Shown: positions 1 to 11,233, counted from the stretch's first letter. The stretch: 64,000 nucleotides of DNA from Botryosphaeria dothidea (GCA_011503125.2 WWBZ02000022.1:2790001-2854000); one strand, 5' to 3'. Notes: a model not told the origin generated them from the letters alone. Numbers and translations: made by a program.

Positions 1-1046
1 TCGCCGGGAGGCGGCCGTGGGCGCGGATTGTTGCTCGTCGGAGGCGCCCGCATACCCATCTTGGTGCCCTTCTTGCTGTTCTTCTCCACCACCGCCTCTG
101 CCTCCCTTGCGGCCTTCGCCATCTCCGCACGCTTCTGCCTCCAAGCCTTGGAGTTGACGGCTGGGTTGTCCTCGAAGAACTTCTCGGCGTTGTGCTGCAT
201 GGTTGCATGCCACTCCGTCCCCAGCACGGCTTCCTTCTCGCGTTCGCTCCTAGTATCAACACGATTCTCATCCCGCGTGGCCGTTCTGGCCAGCGTCTCC
301 CGGTCCCGAGCGTCCTGGCGTTGAACCTGCCTCCTCATGGCGGCAAACAGGCTGGGGATGCCCTCGTACTCGACGTCACGGGGGTTTGCTGGGTTGTTCT
401 TGGTGGGCCACTTGGGCATCCGGGCGAGCATCTTGTCCACGAGCTCGTTCTCGACATCAACCATCTCGCCGCGGTCCGGCGCGTGGATGGCTCCGTCGAC
501 GGCGCCGCGGACATTGCTCTCCGGCAGCTGTTCCAATGACAACTCGGAGAGGCGAGGGGCGATCATGGACATCGGACGCCTTAGGCTGGCCACGTCCTCG
601 ATGTAGATCTCTAGCAGTGTGTTTGCGGCGGCGGCGCGGCTCGTCCTGGTGTTGCGGGCGCGTCCACGGCGAGAGGAAGCGGGGGCGGGACGCGTGATGC
701 CCATGGCGATGAGGTCTCCGTCGAGCTCCTGGTCTTGTGCGGATCCGTGCTCCGGCGGGTTGATGGGTGCGAGGGCAGACGGGTTGCCGGCTTTGTAGAA
801 GTCCGACTGGCGCTTGAAGTTCCGGTGCATGACGCTGGCGGACTTCCAGCCTCCGTCGGGCATGTTCTGCAAGGGCTGCGGCTGGCGGAGGAGGGAGGAG
901 AGGAGTGATGTGTGATGCGGCGCGTTTGGTCAGCGAAAGCGAGAGAGAGAATGAGGAGGGTGGGCGGGCTTACGGTGGTTGTCACCGTGCTGCTCCTTCA
1001 ACAGCTCCAGCGCATCGTCGCGCGTCTCGAAGGGCGACTTTGACAT
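1..1046 (-). CDS. hypothetical basic/acidic protein, 3' end beyond the window
   Basis: The gene runs off the left edge, so its C-terminus is missing. The main exon (from ATG at 863 down to 1) encodes at least 287 residues starting MPDGGWKSASVMHRNF, rich in charged residues, with a likely helical stretch near ENELVDKMLARMPKWP and an Arg/Lys/Glu-rich segment near DARDRETLARTATRDENR. An upstream exon (1046-974, MSKSPFETRDDALELL) ends in a good donor GTAAGC, and the intron would end at one of three CAG sites just before 868. All these acceptors are one phase off from that exon, so either the start is the inner ATG at 863 or there is a one-base problem. I recognise no domain. Neighbour on the same strand lies 0.65 kb upstream. 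Confidence 0.55.
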
Positions 1047-1692
1047 CGTGGCGTTGTGGGGATCGAAAGGGGCCGCTGTGTGCAGTCGGAAACGTGTCGC
1101 GAGCGAGCCTGTCGTGTGTTGAGAGGAGTTCGTTCGACGACCGATGTGGCAGGAGGAAGGTCGCGCAGTGACGGTGGTGGGAAGAAGGACGAACGCCAGC
1201 GTAGGTTTAAAAATAGGTGTGCCGCCAGGCACCGCGGGGAATCTATGGTGATTCCGTAACACCGCTAACTCAAAGATTTGTCTGGGTGCGGATGTCAGTC
1301 CTGAACAATGGGTGGTGACTATGCGTTGACCAGAGTGACACTCTCCCGTCACTTGGGCAGTTCGTCAGGGGGAAAGGAAGCCGACCGTTCGTCAATTACC
1401 GGATAGTCTAAAAGCTCCCAGAGTACCGTAAGGGAGCAATGAGGGATGTTGTCTCAGTTCTGAAAGCAGAGGAAATCCAAAAAACTGCGAGATGTTAGAC
1501 GACATCGATCCACGGGGGTTCCAGAAATACAGAGTGAAACCAACGCTCAGCGACCGCTCACCCGGCCAAAACTTTCTCTGAGCCATCTGCTCATCAGCAG
1601 CATAACTCGCAGCTCTGGCTGCCTTTCCACTTGCTCTTTTCTCACCCATCCACCAGGGAACTTCTCCACCCTACTCCTCTTCGATCTCCTCT
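1047..1692. other. intergenic stretch, no gene seen
   Basis: Between two minus-strand genes. It should hold the promoter of the gene at 1-1046 and the 3' end of the gene at 1693-3337. I see no convincing coding frame, RNA gene or repeat. Confidence 0.5.
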
Positions 1693-3337
1693 TCAGCGCC
1701 CCCCCTCTCCCTCCCCCTCCTCCATATCATCATCATCATCATCGTCGTCGTCGTCGTCGTTGTCGTCGTCGTCGTCATCACCACCACCATCATCATCATC
1801 ATCCCCCTCCTTCTGCCTGCCCTTGACCTTGCTCCTGGTGCCACCAATGCCATGCTCAGTGAACACATCCAGGCGCTCGCACGCACTCTCCACAGCATTG
1901 GCCGTCCTCAAAGGACGAACCTGCGTCTCCTCCTGCACAACCCCCTTAATCGTCCCGCGCATGCTCCTCCCCCCAAACTCAGCATTGAACAGCGGGCCCA
2001 GCCGCGCCGCCAGCCTCCTCCGCGTCCTCTCTTCGCCCGGCGGCCACGCCCGCACCAGCTCGCCAGCCCTGCGCCTCACGAACGCCAGCTCCTCGTCGAC
2101 CCACCGCTTCTCGACCATGTCCTCCCGCAGCCGCGCGCACCGCTGCCGCTGCATCCGCTGCAGCACCCACCGATTCACCGACCGCACCTGCGCCACGCCG
2201 TCCCAGTCGACCGCGCCGCCCGCCGCGCTCGCCGCGTACCGCTCGCACTGGATCCCCGCGCCCCGCGCCCAGCAGAACCACAGCACCGGCGGCTGCGCCC
2301 GCCGCTCGCCCACCCGCAGCCGCGCCGGCTGCGCGTGCAGCAGGAAGAAGCGGTCCTTCGCGCCGGCGATGGGCGGCGCGTCGGCGCGCGTGCGGACGGC
2401 GTCGGGTCCCGGCGGCGGCGGCGCCGTGCCGGCCTGCAGGTCGCGCTGCAGCTGGTCGTAGCAGGCCTGGACGGCGGGCGGGACGGGGAGGTCCTGGGAC
2501 GCGGCCGGGACGACGGTGCCGCGGCCACGATGCGGCTTCTGGCGGGCGCGGGTGGCGGGCGTGATGGTCGTCGGGGTCGCAGGGACGGGGAGATGGTCGT
2601 CGGGTGGGCTGCGGGCTGGATGGTCCTCGAGACGGGCCGGGCCGGAGGGGCCGATGCCCGTGCTGATGAAGCTGTTGGCGGACGGGGGTGTGGCCGGGGC
2701 TCTTTTGAACGGGGGGTTGTCGAGGCCGAAGTTGACGAATGTGAATTGGCGGGAGGCGGCGGGCTGGGCCGGGGAAGTCGCGGGGGCCTGCTCGTCGGCT
2801 TCGCCCCTGGCGGCAGAGCGGGCAGGAGCTGCACCGTCTTGTTCGGACTCATCGCCAGCAACTGTGCCGACGTTGTCAACTCCAGCTAGCTCCTCATCCT
2901 GGGTGGTTGAGTGGCCGGCGGCCGGAGTGCCACCAGGCGCGGCCTGGTCCTGCTGTCCAGCAGCCAAGGCCAAGAGCGCGTGGGCAGCGTCCAACTCAGT
3001 AAATCCAGACGAGTCTTGACGATGCGTGGCCTGCTCTGCGACCTCATCCTGAGGAGTGTCAACCGCGTGCGAGGTCATGTCGGAAGCGGGTGCTGCTGTG
3101 CTTCAGTATGGTACCGCGTGACTGGACAGTGTTTAATTTACCATTGGTGGAGGTGCTGGCGGCTTCAGGCGCAGATTCCATGGTGCGGCTGTCGAACATG
3201 TGGAACAGACCTAGACGTTGTGAGAAAGCAGCTTGGTGAGCTGAGTGCATTGTGGGTTAATGCTTACCAGAGGGAGCGTCGGCGGTGGGCGAAGGGGCAG
3301 CGGTGTTGCGGTGGGGGTTCTTGCGTCTTCCAGCCAT
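1693..3337 (-). CDS. hypothetical protein with poly-Asp C-terminal tail, 3 exons
   Basis: Exons 3337-3268, 3210-3142 and 3095-1693 join in phase (donors GTAAGC and GTAAAT; acceptors CTAG and CACAG). The protein is about 513 residues and starts MAGRRKNPHRNTAAPSP. The N-terminal 250 residues are low-complexity (Ala, Pro, Gln, Thr). The middle, from about VPPAVQACYDQLQRDL to RPLRTANAVESACERLDVF, looks folded and has several Trp and Arg residues (VRSVNRWVLQRMQRQR, KRWVDEELAFVRRR). The C-terminus is a run of aspartates encoded by a trinucleotide repeat, then EEGEGEGG. No domain recognised; an acidic tail with an Arg-rich core is compatible with a nuclear or nucleic-acid-associated role, but that is inference. 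Confidence 0.7.
1727..1803. repeat. coding trinucleotide microsatellite (TCA/TCG)n
   Basis: A run of TCA, TCG and ACC triplets on the plus strand, read on the minus strand as GAT/GAC codons, encoding the poly-Asp tail of the gene at 1693-3337. The mixture of GAT and GAC blocks suggests an old, partly interrupted repeat. Length variation between strains would change the tail by whole residues. Confidence 0.9.
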
Positions 3338-3961
3338 AGTGTTGCAAGACGTCCTTAGAATTGAATTCAGGGGCTGTGAAAATCTAGGGTGGCTTAAATT
3401 TCAGCAGTGGAGTGTGCGGTTGTTGAAAATCTGCGCAGTGTAGAGGACGGGAATAATATAGAGCAGCGGCCGCAAGCATGAGACGCGCAAGCGGGAAGGG
3501 AAAACGCCGGTGCCGTAGAGCTTGCCAGCGAGCGTGCTAGAAGCTCAAGCACCCAGTCTGGAGAAATTATGGGTCCAGGCTAGCTCGCCGGCGCGCAGTT
3601 GCTCAGCAGCGTGCCCGCGGCGCCCTTCCTGGCTGGTGCCGCAACGGCACTTAGCATCTTCCAGCCTCATATGTGCCGCGAAGCCACCACACCAACCCTG
3701 GTGTCTTTTCAATTATACAATAATGAATTCAAGAGCTTGGTATATAGAAAATTCCATCTTCATTGATATCCACGTCTGGATGACTGCTTCAACTCCCCAT
3801 GAGAGCTGCTCTGAACTTGCGAATCAATCGCATCCGCGGAAGATCTAAACGACAAATCACGCAAAGAAGCACAACCAGCAGGAATCAAACGTCACCAATC
3901 ACAAAAAATCAATTCTCCTCGTCGGAGAGGCGGAAAAAACCCCCCCTCAAGTCATCTCCTC
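3338..3961. other. intergenic stretch, no gene seen
   Basis: Lies upstream of the gene at 1693-3337 and downstream of the gene at 3962-4556, both on the minus strand. It holds the likely promoter of the former. I see no supported coding frame or RNA. Confidence 0.5.
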
Positions 3962-4556
3962 CTAACTCGACCCCAGCAAGCCGCCCTCCTTAAGCATAAC
4001 CATCCTCGTCGTCCTCCGCAGCTGCACGCGCACGACCAGCTGGACCAGCTCCTGGCGCCGGTGCTTCTCCTCCCGGAACCACTCGTGCACCGCGTCCGCG
4101 GCCCGGCGGCGCGTCTCCTCCTCGCCGCCGCAGCCCTCGTAGCCGTACACGTCCTCCTTGGCCTCCAGCAGCACGTGGGCCGGCAGCTCGGCCTGGTTGG
4201 GCTCGTGCGTGCGCGCGTGCTTCTGGGACGCCTCCCACTGCTTGTAGAGGCGCAGGGCGACGGCGGCGACCTCGGCGGCGGGCTTCTTGGTGGGGGTGGG
4301 GGTGGTCGTGTTTGTTGATTGTTTGATGTCAGGTTGTTGAGGGATGTTTGTGGAGGATTGTGAGGCTGTTGTCGTGGTGGTGTTGCAATTGTGTGCGTGT
4401 GTGTGCGCGTGGAGGTGGTGTTGTGCGCAGGAAGATCGGAAAAGGGCTGGGGGAAGATCTGGCGCAGCGGTCACGGGGCAGAGTACTTCACGCGGAGCAC
4501 CAGGGACATATCACGTAACCTGCATGGTGCGCACAGGAGCTGCTAAAGCAAAACAT
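3962..4556 (-). CDS. small hypothetical protein, 2 exons
   Basis: The main frame (4458-3962) has no ATG. An in-phase model uses a 37-nt first exon (4556-4520, MFCFSSSCAHHA), a weak donor GTTACG and acceptor CGCCAG, giving a 177-residue protein. Residues 20-70 are His/Thr/Gln-rich and unlikely to fold. The C-terminal half (KKPAAEVAAVALRLYKQWEA, then LPAHVLLEAKEDVYGYEG and AVHEWFREEKHRRQELVQL) is probably helical and charged. No family recognised. The start exon is the uncertain part: the CA-rich first segment could also be an untranslated leader with a non-AUG start. Confidence 0.45.
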
Positions 4557-5245
4557 TTCATTTCTATGTAGAGATTCAGAACTACCAGGGATCCAGAAAA
4601 GGCCTTTGCCAACAGTCAAGATGTCAGCAGCACGGAAAGTATGCCAAGATTCCCGTCTTCAATCCTCATCCAGATATGGCGACTATCCTTGGAAAAGAGA
4701 AACCGTTATCATCAAGGAGTATAAAAGTCCATCCAGTGGGTGCGTAATCTCACCGTACAGTGTTGTACCGGGAGTAGAAGGCCGCGTGTGGACGTTCAAA
4801 AACGGCCCATCTGGTAAAACTAATCGACACGAAACTGATTGTTTGAAATGAGGTACACCTAGTGTACCGATGAAGCAATCATGCTCTGTGTTGACGTCGG
4901 GTTGACATCGACAGGAGGAGTTGTGCTATAGAAATGAAATCGAAAGAAACCAATTCAGCGGGAAGGCCGATTGTTCGCGGGGCCACCTTGCACTTTGGTG
5001 GAAGAAGGCCGGGTTCGCAAGTTGACAAGATGGATCAATCTGACGGTGTAGGTCGCGATCCGAATGAAACCGTGCTAATAGGACAAGTAGAGGTCTCCAC
5101 TTGTCATGATCGCAATGAGAAGAAAGAAAAAGAAAAATGGTCGTCTATGCTGTCCGTCGTCAAGTCGTTATGGGAAATCGATGTTGAGAAATGGAATATG
5201 GAGCCATGGTTGCCTCGCATGGTCGTCAGGACGAACATGGGACGC
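4557..5245. other. intergenic stretch, no gene seen
   Basis: Lies upstream of the small gene at 3962-4556 and downstream of the MNIHAPP-family gene at 5246-6747. Moderately AT-rich; no supported coding frame, RNA or repeat. Confidence 0.5.
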
Positions 5246-6747
5246 TCAAAGAGCCCAGTCCTCCATCTTGATGCTGCGGATGAACTCCTCATCTTCAGCA
5301 TTCTTGCTACGCTTGGCACCGCGGTTGAAAGCGGCCGACAGGGCGTCAGATTCGGAGTCATCGTCGTCCTCCTCTTCCTTGATCTCGTAATCGGAGTCCG
5401 GGAGATCATCCATAGGGATATCAGCGTCGCCTCCTCCGAAAATGTAGTGCAGTCCCTCGCTCTCCCAGCGAGCACGCAGAGCCTCAGCACGCGGGCGGAG
5501 CTTGTGGTTGTCGATGGCGCAGGACACAGCATGCTCGGTGCGGCGGACCTTGAAACGCTTGCTGACGTCGGCAGCGAGCTCGGAACGGTAGACGGCCGGA
5601 TCGCGAGCCAAGCGCTCGATGATGTAGCTGAGAGCGTCGGGACCCCACTTCTTGCGAGCGGCACGCGAGGTGATATGAAGCTTGCGCTGGCGGAACTGGG
5701 CGCGCCAGCGGTTGAGAGCAGAGATCTGAGCGCCATTGTTCCAGTCGGACGGTGGAGCGTGGATGTTCATGCGGCGGCGGACGGTGCCATCATCCTTCGT
5801 CTCCTCCTCGATCAGGCAGAGCATGCGGGCCTGATCTTGGGTGCGGGAAACCATGCACTGAGCGTTGGGGACGCGATGGGTGATACGACCCTTTGTAAAT
5901 GGAATGTTGTAGTCACGCATGCCAGTGATGGGGAAGTGAGCGCACATCGGGACCGAACGCTCAACCGAAAGCCTGGGTCCACGAGCACCAGCAAGGTAGT
6001 CATCTTTGGAAATGTAGACAGGCTGGAAAATATCCCTGTCTCCGATCTTGAAGTGGTGGAATGGAGTGTACAAGGTGGGCATCTCGGCAGACATGTACAA
6101 GCCTTTCATCAAAGCGTCAGCGAAAGTTACATGCAGTTGGGGGGGGGCGGAATCTTACCATCCTTCTCAATGAATTCGTACTTGGGACCCTTGTATTCAT
6201 GCCTCTTGGCGTGGCGGATAGAAACACGCTTGCCGCCAGTGAGCTGGCCACAGATGCACTTGGTGCGTTGACCAAGCATGCCAGGGTTGATAGTTTCCTC
6301 GCACGGCTTGGACATAGGGCGAGCCTCACAGTTGAGCTTAGTATCCCAATAGACGCCGTTGCGGATGGGAAGATCAGGCGCTTCCAAATCCATATCGTCC
6401 GACTCAGACTCGCTGTCAGTCTCATCTCCGGTAGCATATGTGTATGCACCCCGGTAGGTCAGATCCTCAGGGTCACTGCTCGGAGGAGATGAGAGCCCAG
6501 AGTCGGACGATGGTCCTGTCACAGGAGAGGCACCCTGGAAGCCACCAAGGGTATCGAAAGGTCCAGAATACTCAGGAAGCACGGGCGAGGTGTCACAAAT
6601 GCTCTGGTGCTGAGGAAATGGAGGTGAACTAGCAGGAGTGACGCGCTCGGTGCGAGGACCAGGGGTGGGAGTCTTGGGCTCTCGATTGGCATGTTTGCGG
6701 ACGGCCGACTGGCTCTTCTTGACCGAAGAGGGCTTGCTGGCGGTCAT
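5246..6747 (-). CDS. MNIHAPP-family protein A, paralogue of the gene at 8147-10189
   Basis: Two exons, 6747-6159 and 6102-5246, joined by a 56-nt intron (donor GTAAGA, branch CTGAC, acceptor AAAG), giving 481 residues from ATG at 6747. The N-terminus is Ser/Pro/Asp-rich and disordered. A small Cys-containing segment (TKCICGQLTGG, near residue 166) is followed by the intron after a Gly codon. From about residue 250 it matches protein B block by block: CAHFPITGMRDYN, QDQARMLCLIEEE, RMNIHAPPSDWN, ALNRWRAQFRQR, then a helix-rich segment (KKWGPDALSYIIERLARDP) reminiscent of Myb/SANT-like helices. The tail is acidic with a KRSKN patch. I know no named family for it; a nuclear, DNA- or chromatin-associated role is inference from the composition. 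Confidence 0.8.
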
Positions 6748-8146
6748 GGCTGTCAATGATCGTGCAAGATCTAGAAGCTACGGAGGAATTTGTAAGAGGT
6801 GTGTGCCTGAAGTGAAGTCAATGGCTGCGTGAGGGGCGAGAGAGAATGAGAGAAATGGTCATACCGTGAAGAACGGGATCGTTCCACAGTTAGATCGCAA
6901 GAAGTCAGCCCAACGAGGGTGCTGCGGTCGCTGCAGATGAGAGGGAGGGTTGTCAGGTAGAGAGGAGAGTGCGATGGTCGGCGTGAAGTTACGGACTTTG
7001 TGCGCAGCCGGGCGTGCGAAAGAGCTTGCAGTAGACGAGGCGCGCGACGGCGACGGTCCGTGCTGGCGAATTGTGAAAGCGGGCGTGGCTGGGAGCTGTG
7101 AAGAGGCGCACTCGCCGCGGCGGGCCTGCGAGATGCCCACTGACGAGTAGCTCAAGCAGCGGCTGCCAACTGTAGAGTCGCGCAGCCTAGCTTCAACCTC
7201 AGTTCACGCTGATGCTACATCTCCCGCGAGCATAGCAAAGAAAAGGCCTGCCTTTTACAAAATTTTGGGATGTTGCAGGCACAAGGCGGCGCGCGCGGGA
7301 GTGTTCTGGCGCGCTCACGGCGAAGGCCCGCGATGCTCTCATACGTCATTCCCCTTGCGCCACCGTTCCGCGACAGCGCTCCCTGGTTGCCAACACGCCC
7401 ATGGTTTTCATCCAGGTGATACATAGAACAATGATTGAGTGTCCTTCTATTGAGCGCCGTTGTATGATGCCCTACGTCCGATTACCTCCCACAACACTTG
7501 CGCGCATTTTCTCATCGCCGCAGGTTGCACTCTCAGCCGTCCCAAAACAGAATCATCTCATTAAGGAGCCGCAAATCTCTGCGTATCCCAGCTGAGATCT
7601 CTGTATCTGCTTTGCGACGGGGAATCTATCACAAACTCACGGCCACAAAAGTTTGCGACAACACCCTATATCGGGCATTATCCTTATATTTTCAAATTCT
7701 TCCATCTTCTTTGTACCTTAAATATCCAAAGCTTGTAGCACCTTGTGCTTGTTTCGTTGTTGAGAATTTAGCCATTGGTCCCGTTGCATGCTCAGTTTTG
7801 GTCTTTGCATAGGATTACGCCATGGAAAGGTCTCTGTTGATACATGTCATTGATTATTCCCCGTATCTACTACGTGTATAATCTTTGCTATTTGAATGAC
7901 CATTGCAATCATTGCGCCTCTGCTACGCTTCATCTTTATTTCATGTAGTCCCAGAAGATTGCGGTGATCTTTCAAACCGCGGTGTTTGCCTCCCGGTCAG
8001 TACAACTCTCAAAGCTAGTAAAAAAAGGAAAAAAGAAGGCTAGCATTTGATACCAGGGAATTTTCTGCGGTGTCAATGAGTCGGGTGTGGTATTTGTGTA
8101 CTTGTGAAGTGTGGCAGCAGGGGCGGAGGTTGCGGCTCTCGCAATC
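6748..8146. other. intergenic stretch between the two MNIHAPP paralogues
   Basis: Contains the promoter and 5' leader of gene A near 6750-7200, possibly with a leader intron because an AG acceptor sits just before the ATG. The rest, 7200-8146, becomes AT-rich. No intact third paralogue copy, coding frame or RNA was found. Confidence 0.5.
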
Positions 8147-10189
8147 CTAGTCATCATCCTGAGCACCATTGTTACCGGCTTGCTTGACAGACTCGTCGAG
8201 GCGGACGCCGTGCATCTCTCGGTAGGCATCCTTCTCATGAGCATCCGAAGTGCCGCCATCGTAGCTGAGCTGAACATCGAGATGGTCCACTTCGAGGGTG
8301 TCCTCTCTCTTGTCCGCGGGGTTGTTCTGAGCCTCACGACCCTCGAACAGGACCTCGTCATTGTCGGTGCTGCGGCCCTCGAAGACGATCTTGTCCTCGT
8401 CGTCCCGCTCCTCGCTGAGCTCGTCTCCCTCCCGAACAACGCCGGTATCCTCGCCCTCGGTCTCGTCGACATTGTCCTCAAGGTCAGCCTCTCCATTCTC
8501 GGCATCCTCATCTGCCTGCTCCTTGATGTCCGAGACATCCTCGCCGTACACGATCTTGCGTGCCTGCTCCACGAGCTTGTACCGGATGATGGTCATGCAG
8601 ATCGCCGAGTAGGACCTGCTGTTGCCCGGCCACTTGTCGTCCATTGCGTCCAGCAGTAGCTTGTGCTTGAGTGTGCCGGTCCGGACTAGCTGGTCGACGA
8701 TGCAGCCACGCAGAGCATCGAGCTCCTCCTGGCTCCAGGCGTTCCGCTTGGGCAGGGTCACCTTGGGCAGGCCGTCGGCGACGCGGCGGCGGTCGCGGAA
8801 GCCGTTGCGCCAGCGATTGAGCTTCGCGATGCTCTTGTAGCAATTCCAGGAGGCGGGCGGTGCGTGGATGTTCATCTTGCGCTGCTTGGGGTTGCGTGGA
8901 TCGCGCTCGATGAGACGCAGGCGGCGGGCCTGGTCGATGTAGTGAATGGTGCTGAGGTGGATGCCTCCGTCGGAGTCGCTGTCCGAGTTGTCTTCGGAAT
9001 CGTCTTCGGTGCTCGGCTCGGAGGACGAGAGCGAGGCGTCGCTGGCGTCAGTTTCTGAACCGTCGCGGGTGCCGACAGGGCTCAGCGGGGTGCCTGCTGT
9101 GTTAGGTAGGGGCGCGGTGTGACGGTGATGGGCAGTGATGCCGCTCTGGGTGCTGTCGCTGGCGCCAAGGTCGCTCTGCAGGTAATCAAAGAGGTTCTCG
9201 ACGGTTGGCATGGTCTGAAAGCTCTCATTGGCGTCGCTGTTGCCGTTGTTGGCCGTGTTGGTGTGAGGGTTCGCGAGGCTGGACGTGCCACTGCTGTCAG
9301 TGACGACGATGCCAGACATGTCTTCGTCGAGATCGGTAACGCTAGGGGTGATGTCACGGGTGTCGATGATCTGCTTGAGGAAACGCGAGCCTGTGACGAA
9401 CTGCGATGTGTCGTGGACGATGCCGGTGATGGGGTAGTGGAGGTCACAGCTCGGAACCACCACCTCGGAGCTCAGGGCAAGCGGCGCGACGGTATTGCTC
9501 GACGCTTCAGCCCTTTCCTCGATTTCTCCGAGTTTGCGCTTCTTCGTGTTCTTCTCCTGCTTGGTTGTGTCCGGACTGAAGCGGAACATTGATCGAGTTG
9601 GGTCCTTCGCGGAAGGATCGACCCACCAGCCTGGCAAACGGCGATTAGCGTCTGTGCGATACCCAAAGCGAAGGCAACAAAACTTACCATTTTCGTGATC
9701 AAAGTAGGGGGCATCGTCGTAGAGGCGGGGAAGGCCACTGAATGATGTGCAAGTGCACTCCGCGCCGCTAGCATCGGCTACCTCGTGGTCGAGCTTCGTT
9801 ATGGCAGCGGCAGTCTCCTCCTCTTCTTCAGCAACGGGATGTGGATAGGCAAGCTCGGAATCTGAAAGTTCAAATTCTGCGCAAGATTGTCCAGGCAAGA
9901 AGACCGCGGGCGGACCACGCGGGCCAAGGTTGATAGTTGTCCAATGTTCCTGGTGGTACCAGGTCTCCTCCCGGCCGTCACTGTGCACATAGCCCGTCTC
10001 TGTGAGGTATCCGAAGTTGAGCGGACCGTCTTCTTCGTCTTCGTCCACGGAGACGGTCTCGCCCTCCGAGGCATTGCCAAACGAGAGCGAGCCGTCTCCT
10101 TTGTCGCTGCTGGCATCTTCGGCGGGGGAGGTGGTGGCAGAGTCTTCGCTGCCAAGGAGGATGCCAAGGCGCTCCTCGTTGTCAGACAT
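8147..10189 (-). CDS. MNIHAPP-family protein B, paralogue of the gene at 5246-6747
   Basis: Two exons, 10189-9688 and 9630-8147, with a 57-nt intron (donor GTAAGT, acceptor CCAG), giving 661 residues. I start at MSDNEERLG; the frame is open further upstream but that part looks like leader. Residues 1-120 are acidic. A Cys pair (AECTCTSFSGLPRLYDD) precedes the intron, which falls after a Gly codon in phase 1 exactly as in gene A. Shared blocks are CDLHYPITGIVHD, IDQARRLRLIERD, RKMNIHAPPASWN (residue 420 on) and KLNRWRNGFRDRR, then a helix-rich segment with WSQEELDALRGCIVDQL. The last 130 residues are Asp/Glu-rich with a duplicated VLFEGR/IVFEGR motif. Function unknown. Confidence 0.85.
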   Translation of the reverse strand: MSDNEERLGILLGSEDSATTSPAEDASSDKGDGSLSFGNASEGETVSVDEDEEDGPLNFGYLTETGYVHSDGREETWYHQEHWTTINLGPRGPPAVFLPGQSCAEFELSDSELAYPHPVAEEEEETAAAITKLDHEVADASGAECTCTSFSGLPRLYDDAPYFDHENGKFCCLRFGYRTDANRRLPGWWVDPSAKDPTRSMFRFSPDTTKQEKNTKKRKLGEIEERAEASSNTVAPLALSSEVVVPSCDLHYPITGIVHDTSQFVTGSRFLKQIIDTRDITPSVTDLDEDMSGIVVTDSSGTSSLANPHTNTANNGNSDANESFQTMPTVENLFDYLQSDLGASDSTQSGITAHHRHTAPLPNTAGTPLSPVGTRDGSETDASDASLSSSEPSTEDDSEDNSDSDSDGGIHLSTIHYIDQARRLRLIERDPRNPKQRKMNIHAPPASWNCYKSIAKLNRWRNGFRDRRRVADGLPKVTLPKRNAWSQEELDALRGCIVDQLVRTGTLKHKLLLDAMDDKWPGNSRSYSAICMTIIRYKLVEQARKIVYGEDVSDIKEQADEDAENGEADLEDNVDETEGEDTGVVREGDELSEERDDEDKIVFEGRSTDNDEVLFEGREAQNNPADKREDTLEVDHLDVQLSYDGGTSDAHEKDAYREMHGVRLDESVKQAGNNGAQDDD

Positions 10190-11193
10190 GGTGAGGAGTC
10201 TCTGCAGGAGAAAGAGTTGGTGTCGTGGTAGTGGAAGAAAGAAGCGCGTTGAGAGAGTTATGTTTACAGAAATGATTTCGCTAACACGCGACATTTCACA
10301 CGCTTAACATGAGATCGCGCTCAGGAATTCACCTCTACCTGTTCCTGTGATATTTCATACGCTGTGAATGAAGGTTTGAGCGAAGCATTATACGCGATAC
10401 CGTGCAATGATTGTGATCAATTCTTTGAGACCTCTCTTCGGAATGGACTACATCTGTCCACCTTAACACGCTGTTGGGAGATAGGCGAGATTCTTAGGTG
10501 GACGAGTTTTGCTATTTCCAGATAATCGCTGGAATGCATTTGTCTTTTCAATCATCATGCGGGCATCTAGCACGCCAGACTACGCTCGCCATTTAATTTC
10601 CGGATAACACCCCAAAAAGCGCGAAGTTTTCTAGCAAAGCGGGCAGTAATGCCCTTTCTCATGGTTGGTCGAAACATTCGTCGGCATGTAGATGGAAGTC
10701 ATGGGAAGGGACAGCACCATCTCTATGAGTGCTTCAAATCCGCACACAATAGTCGGTCCACGTAGAATCGACTCCACTACATGCATTGGCGGACAGAGCT
10801 TGCTGTCCTCTGAATGGACCATTGGTGCACAACATGAGATCATTTTCCTTGTCTGTGAGTGCAGAAGAGGTTATTATGTCAGATCCTTCGTCACGAACCT
10901 CCACAGTAGCCGCTGTCGCCGGACTTAAAAGCGGGGACCAGGTGCCTGGTGCCTGGTGCCTGGTGCTTCGTCAGCCTAGCTGCGGGTTTGCAGCTATCAA
11001 ATGCAGATCGTTACGCGGGCGGAACTGCAAGCTGTGCATGCAACGTCCATCAGCCCCACAAAAGCTGCTTGTCATACGGCGCTAAGCCTTCCATGGGCTT
11101 CTATCTGGGCCCAATCAACATGAATTAGGTAAGGCGCTTCCGCTGACTCCAAACGCTCGGACGTGTTGTCCTGGTGACCCCTGCACCACCGCC
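10190..11193. other. intergenic stretch, no gene seen
   Basis: Spacer between gene B, whose promoter must lie here, and the first snRNA-like unit. Only a short 7-bp tandem repeat at 10941-10968 stands out. Confidence 0.5.
10941..10968. repeat. 7-bp tandem repeat (GGTGCCT, about 4 copies)
   Basis: Three exact GGTGCCT units and a fourth with one change (GGTGCTT). Intergenic; no function suggested. Confidence 0.85.
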
Positions 11194-11233
11194 CCGTGCC
11201 AGTGCCGCTCCTCCCTCCGGTAGTCTATATAAA
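11194..11233 (+). promoter_or_regulatory. snRNA-type promoter: upstream element and TATA box, unit 1
   Basis: CCGTGCCAGTG at 11194 and TATATAAA at 11226 precede the U2-like RNA by about 70 and 40 nt. Near-identical spacing and a related element (CGTG followed by CAGTG or TAGTG) precede the units at 16.4 and 26.3 kb. All three also share a CTTTTTTTTTCTYC-like leader just before the expected RNA start. The common arrangement is seen directly; its role as an snRNA promoter is inferred. Confidence 0.6.

Noticed and set aside
1727..1803. CRISPR-like array
   Set aside because: Pure trinucleotide repeat inside a coding exon with no spacers.
1631..2889. Long plus-strand frames with Ser- and Pro/Arg-rich products
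   Set aside because: Shadows of the three-exon minus-strand gene; the Ser run is the poly-Asp microsatellite read on the other strand.
4934..6271. Plus-strand open frame of 445 codons opposite gene A
   Set aside because: It is the antisense of the MNIHAPP gene A, which has a proper intron and paralogue support; no motif is seen in the antisense product.
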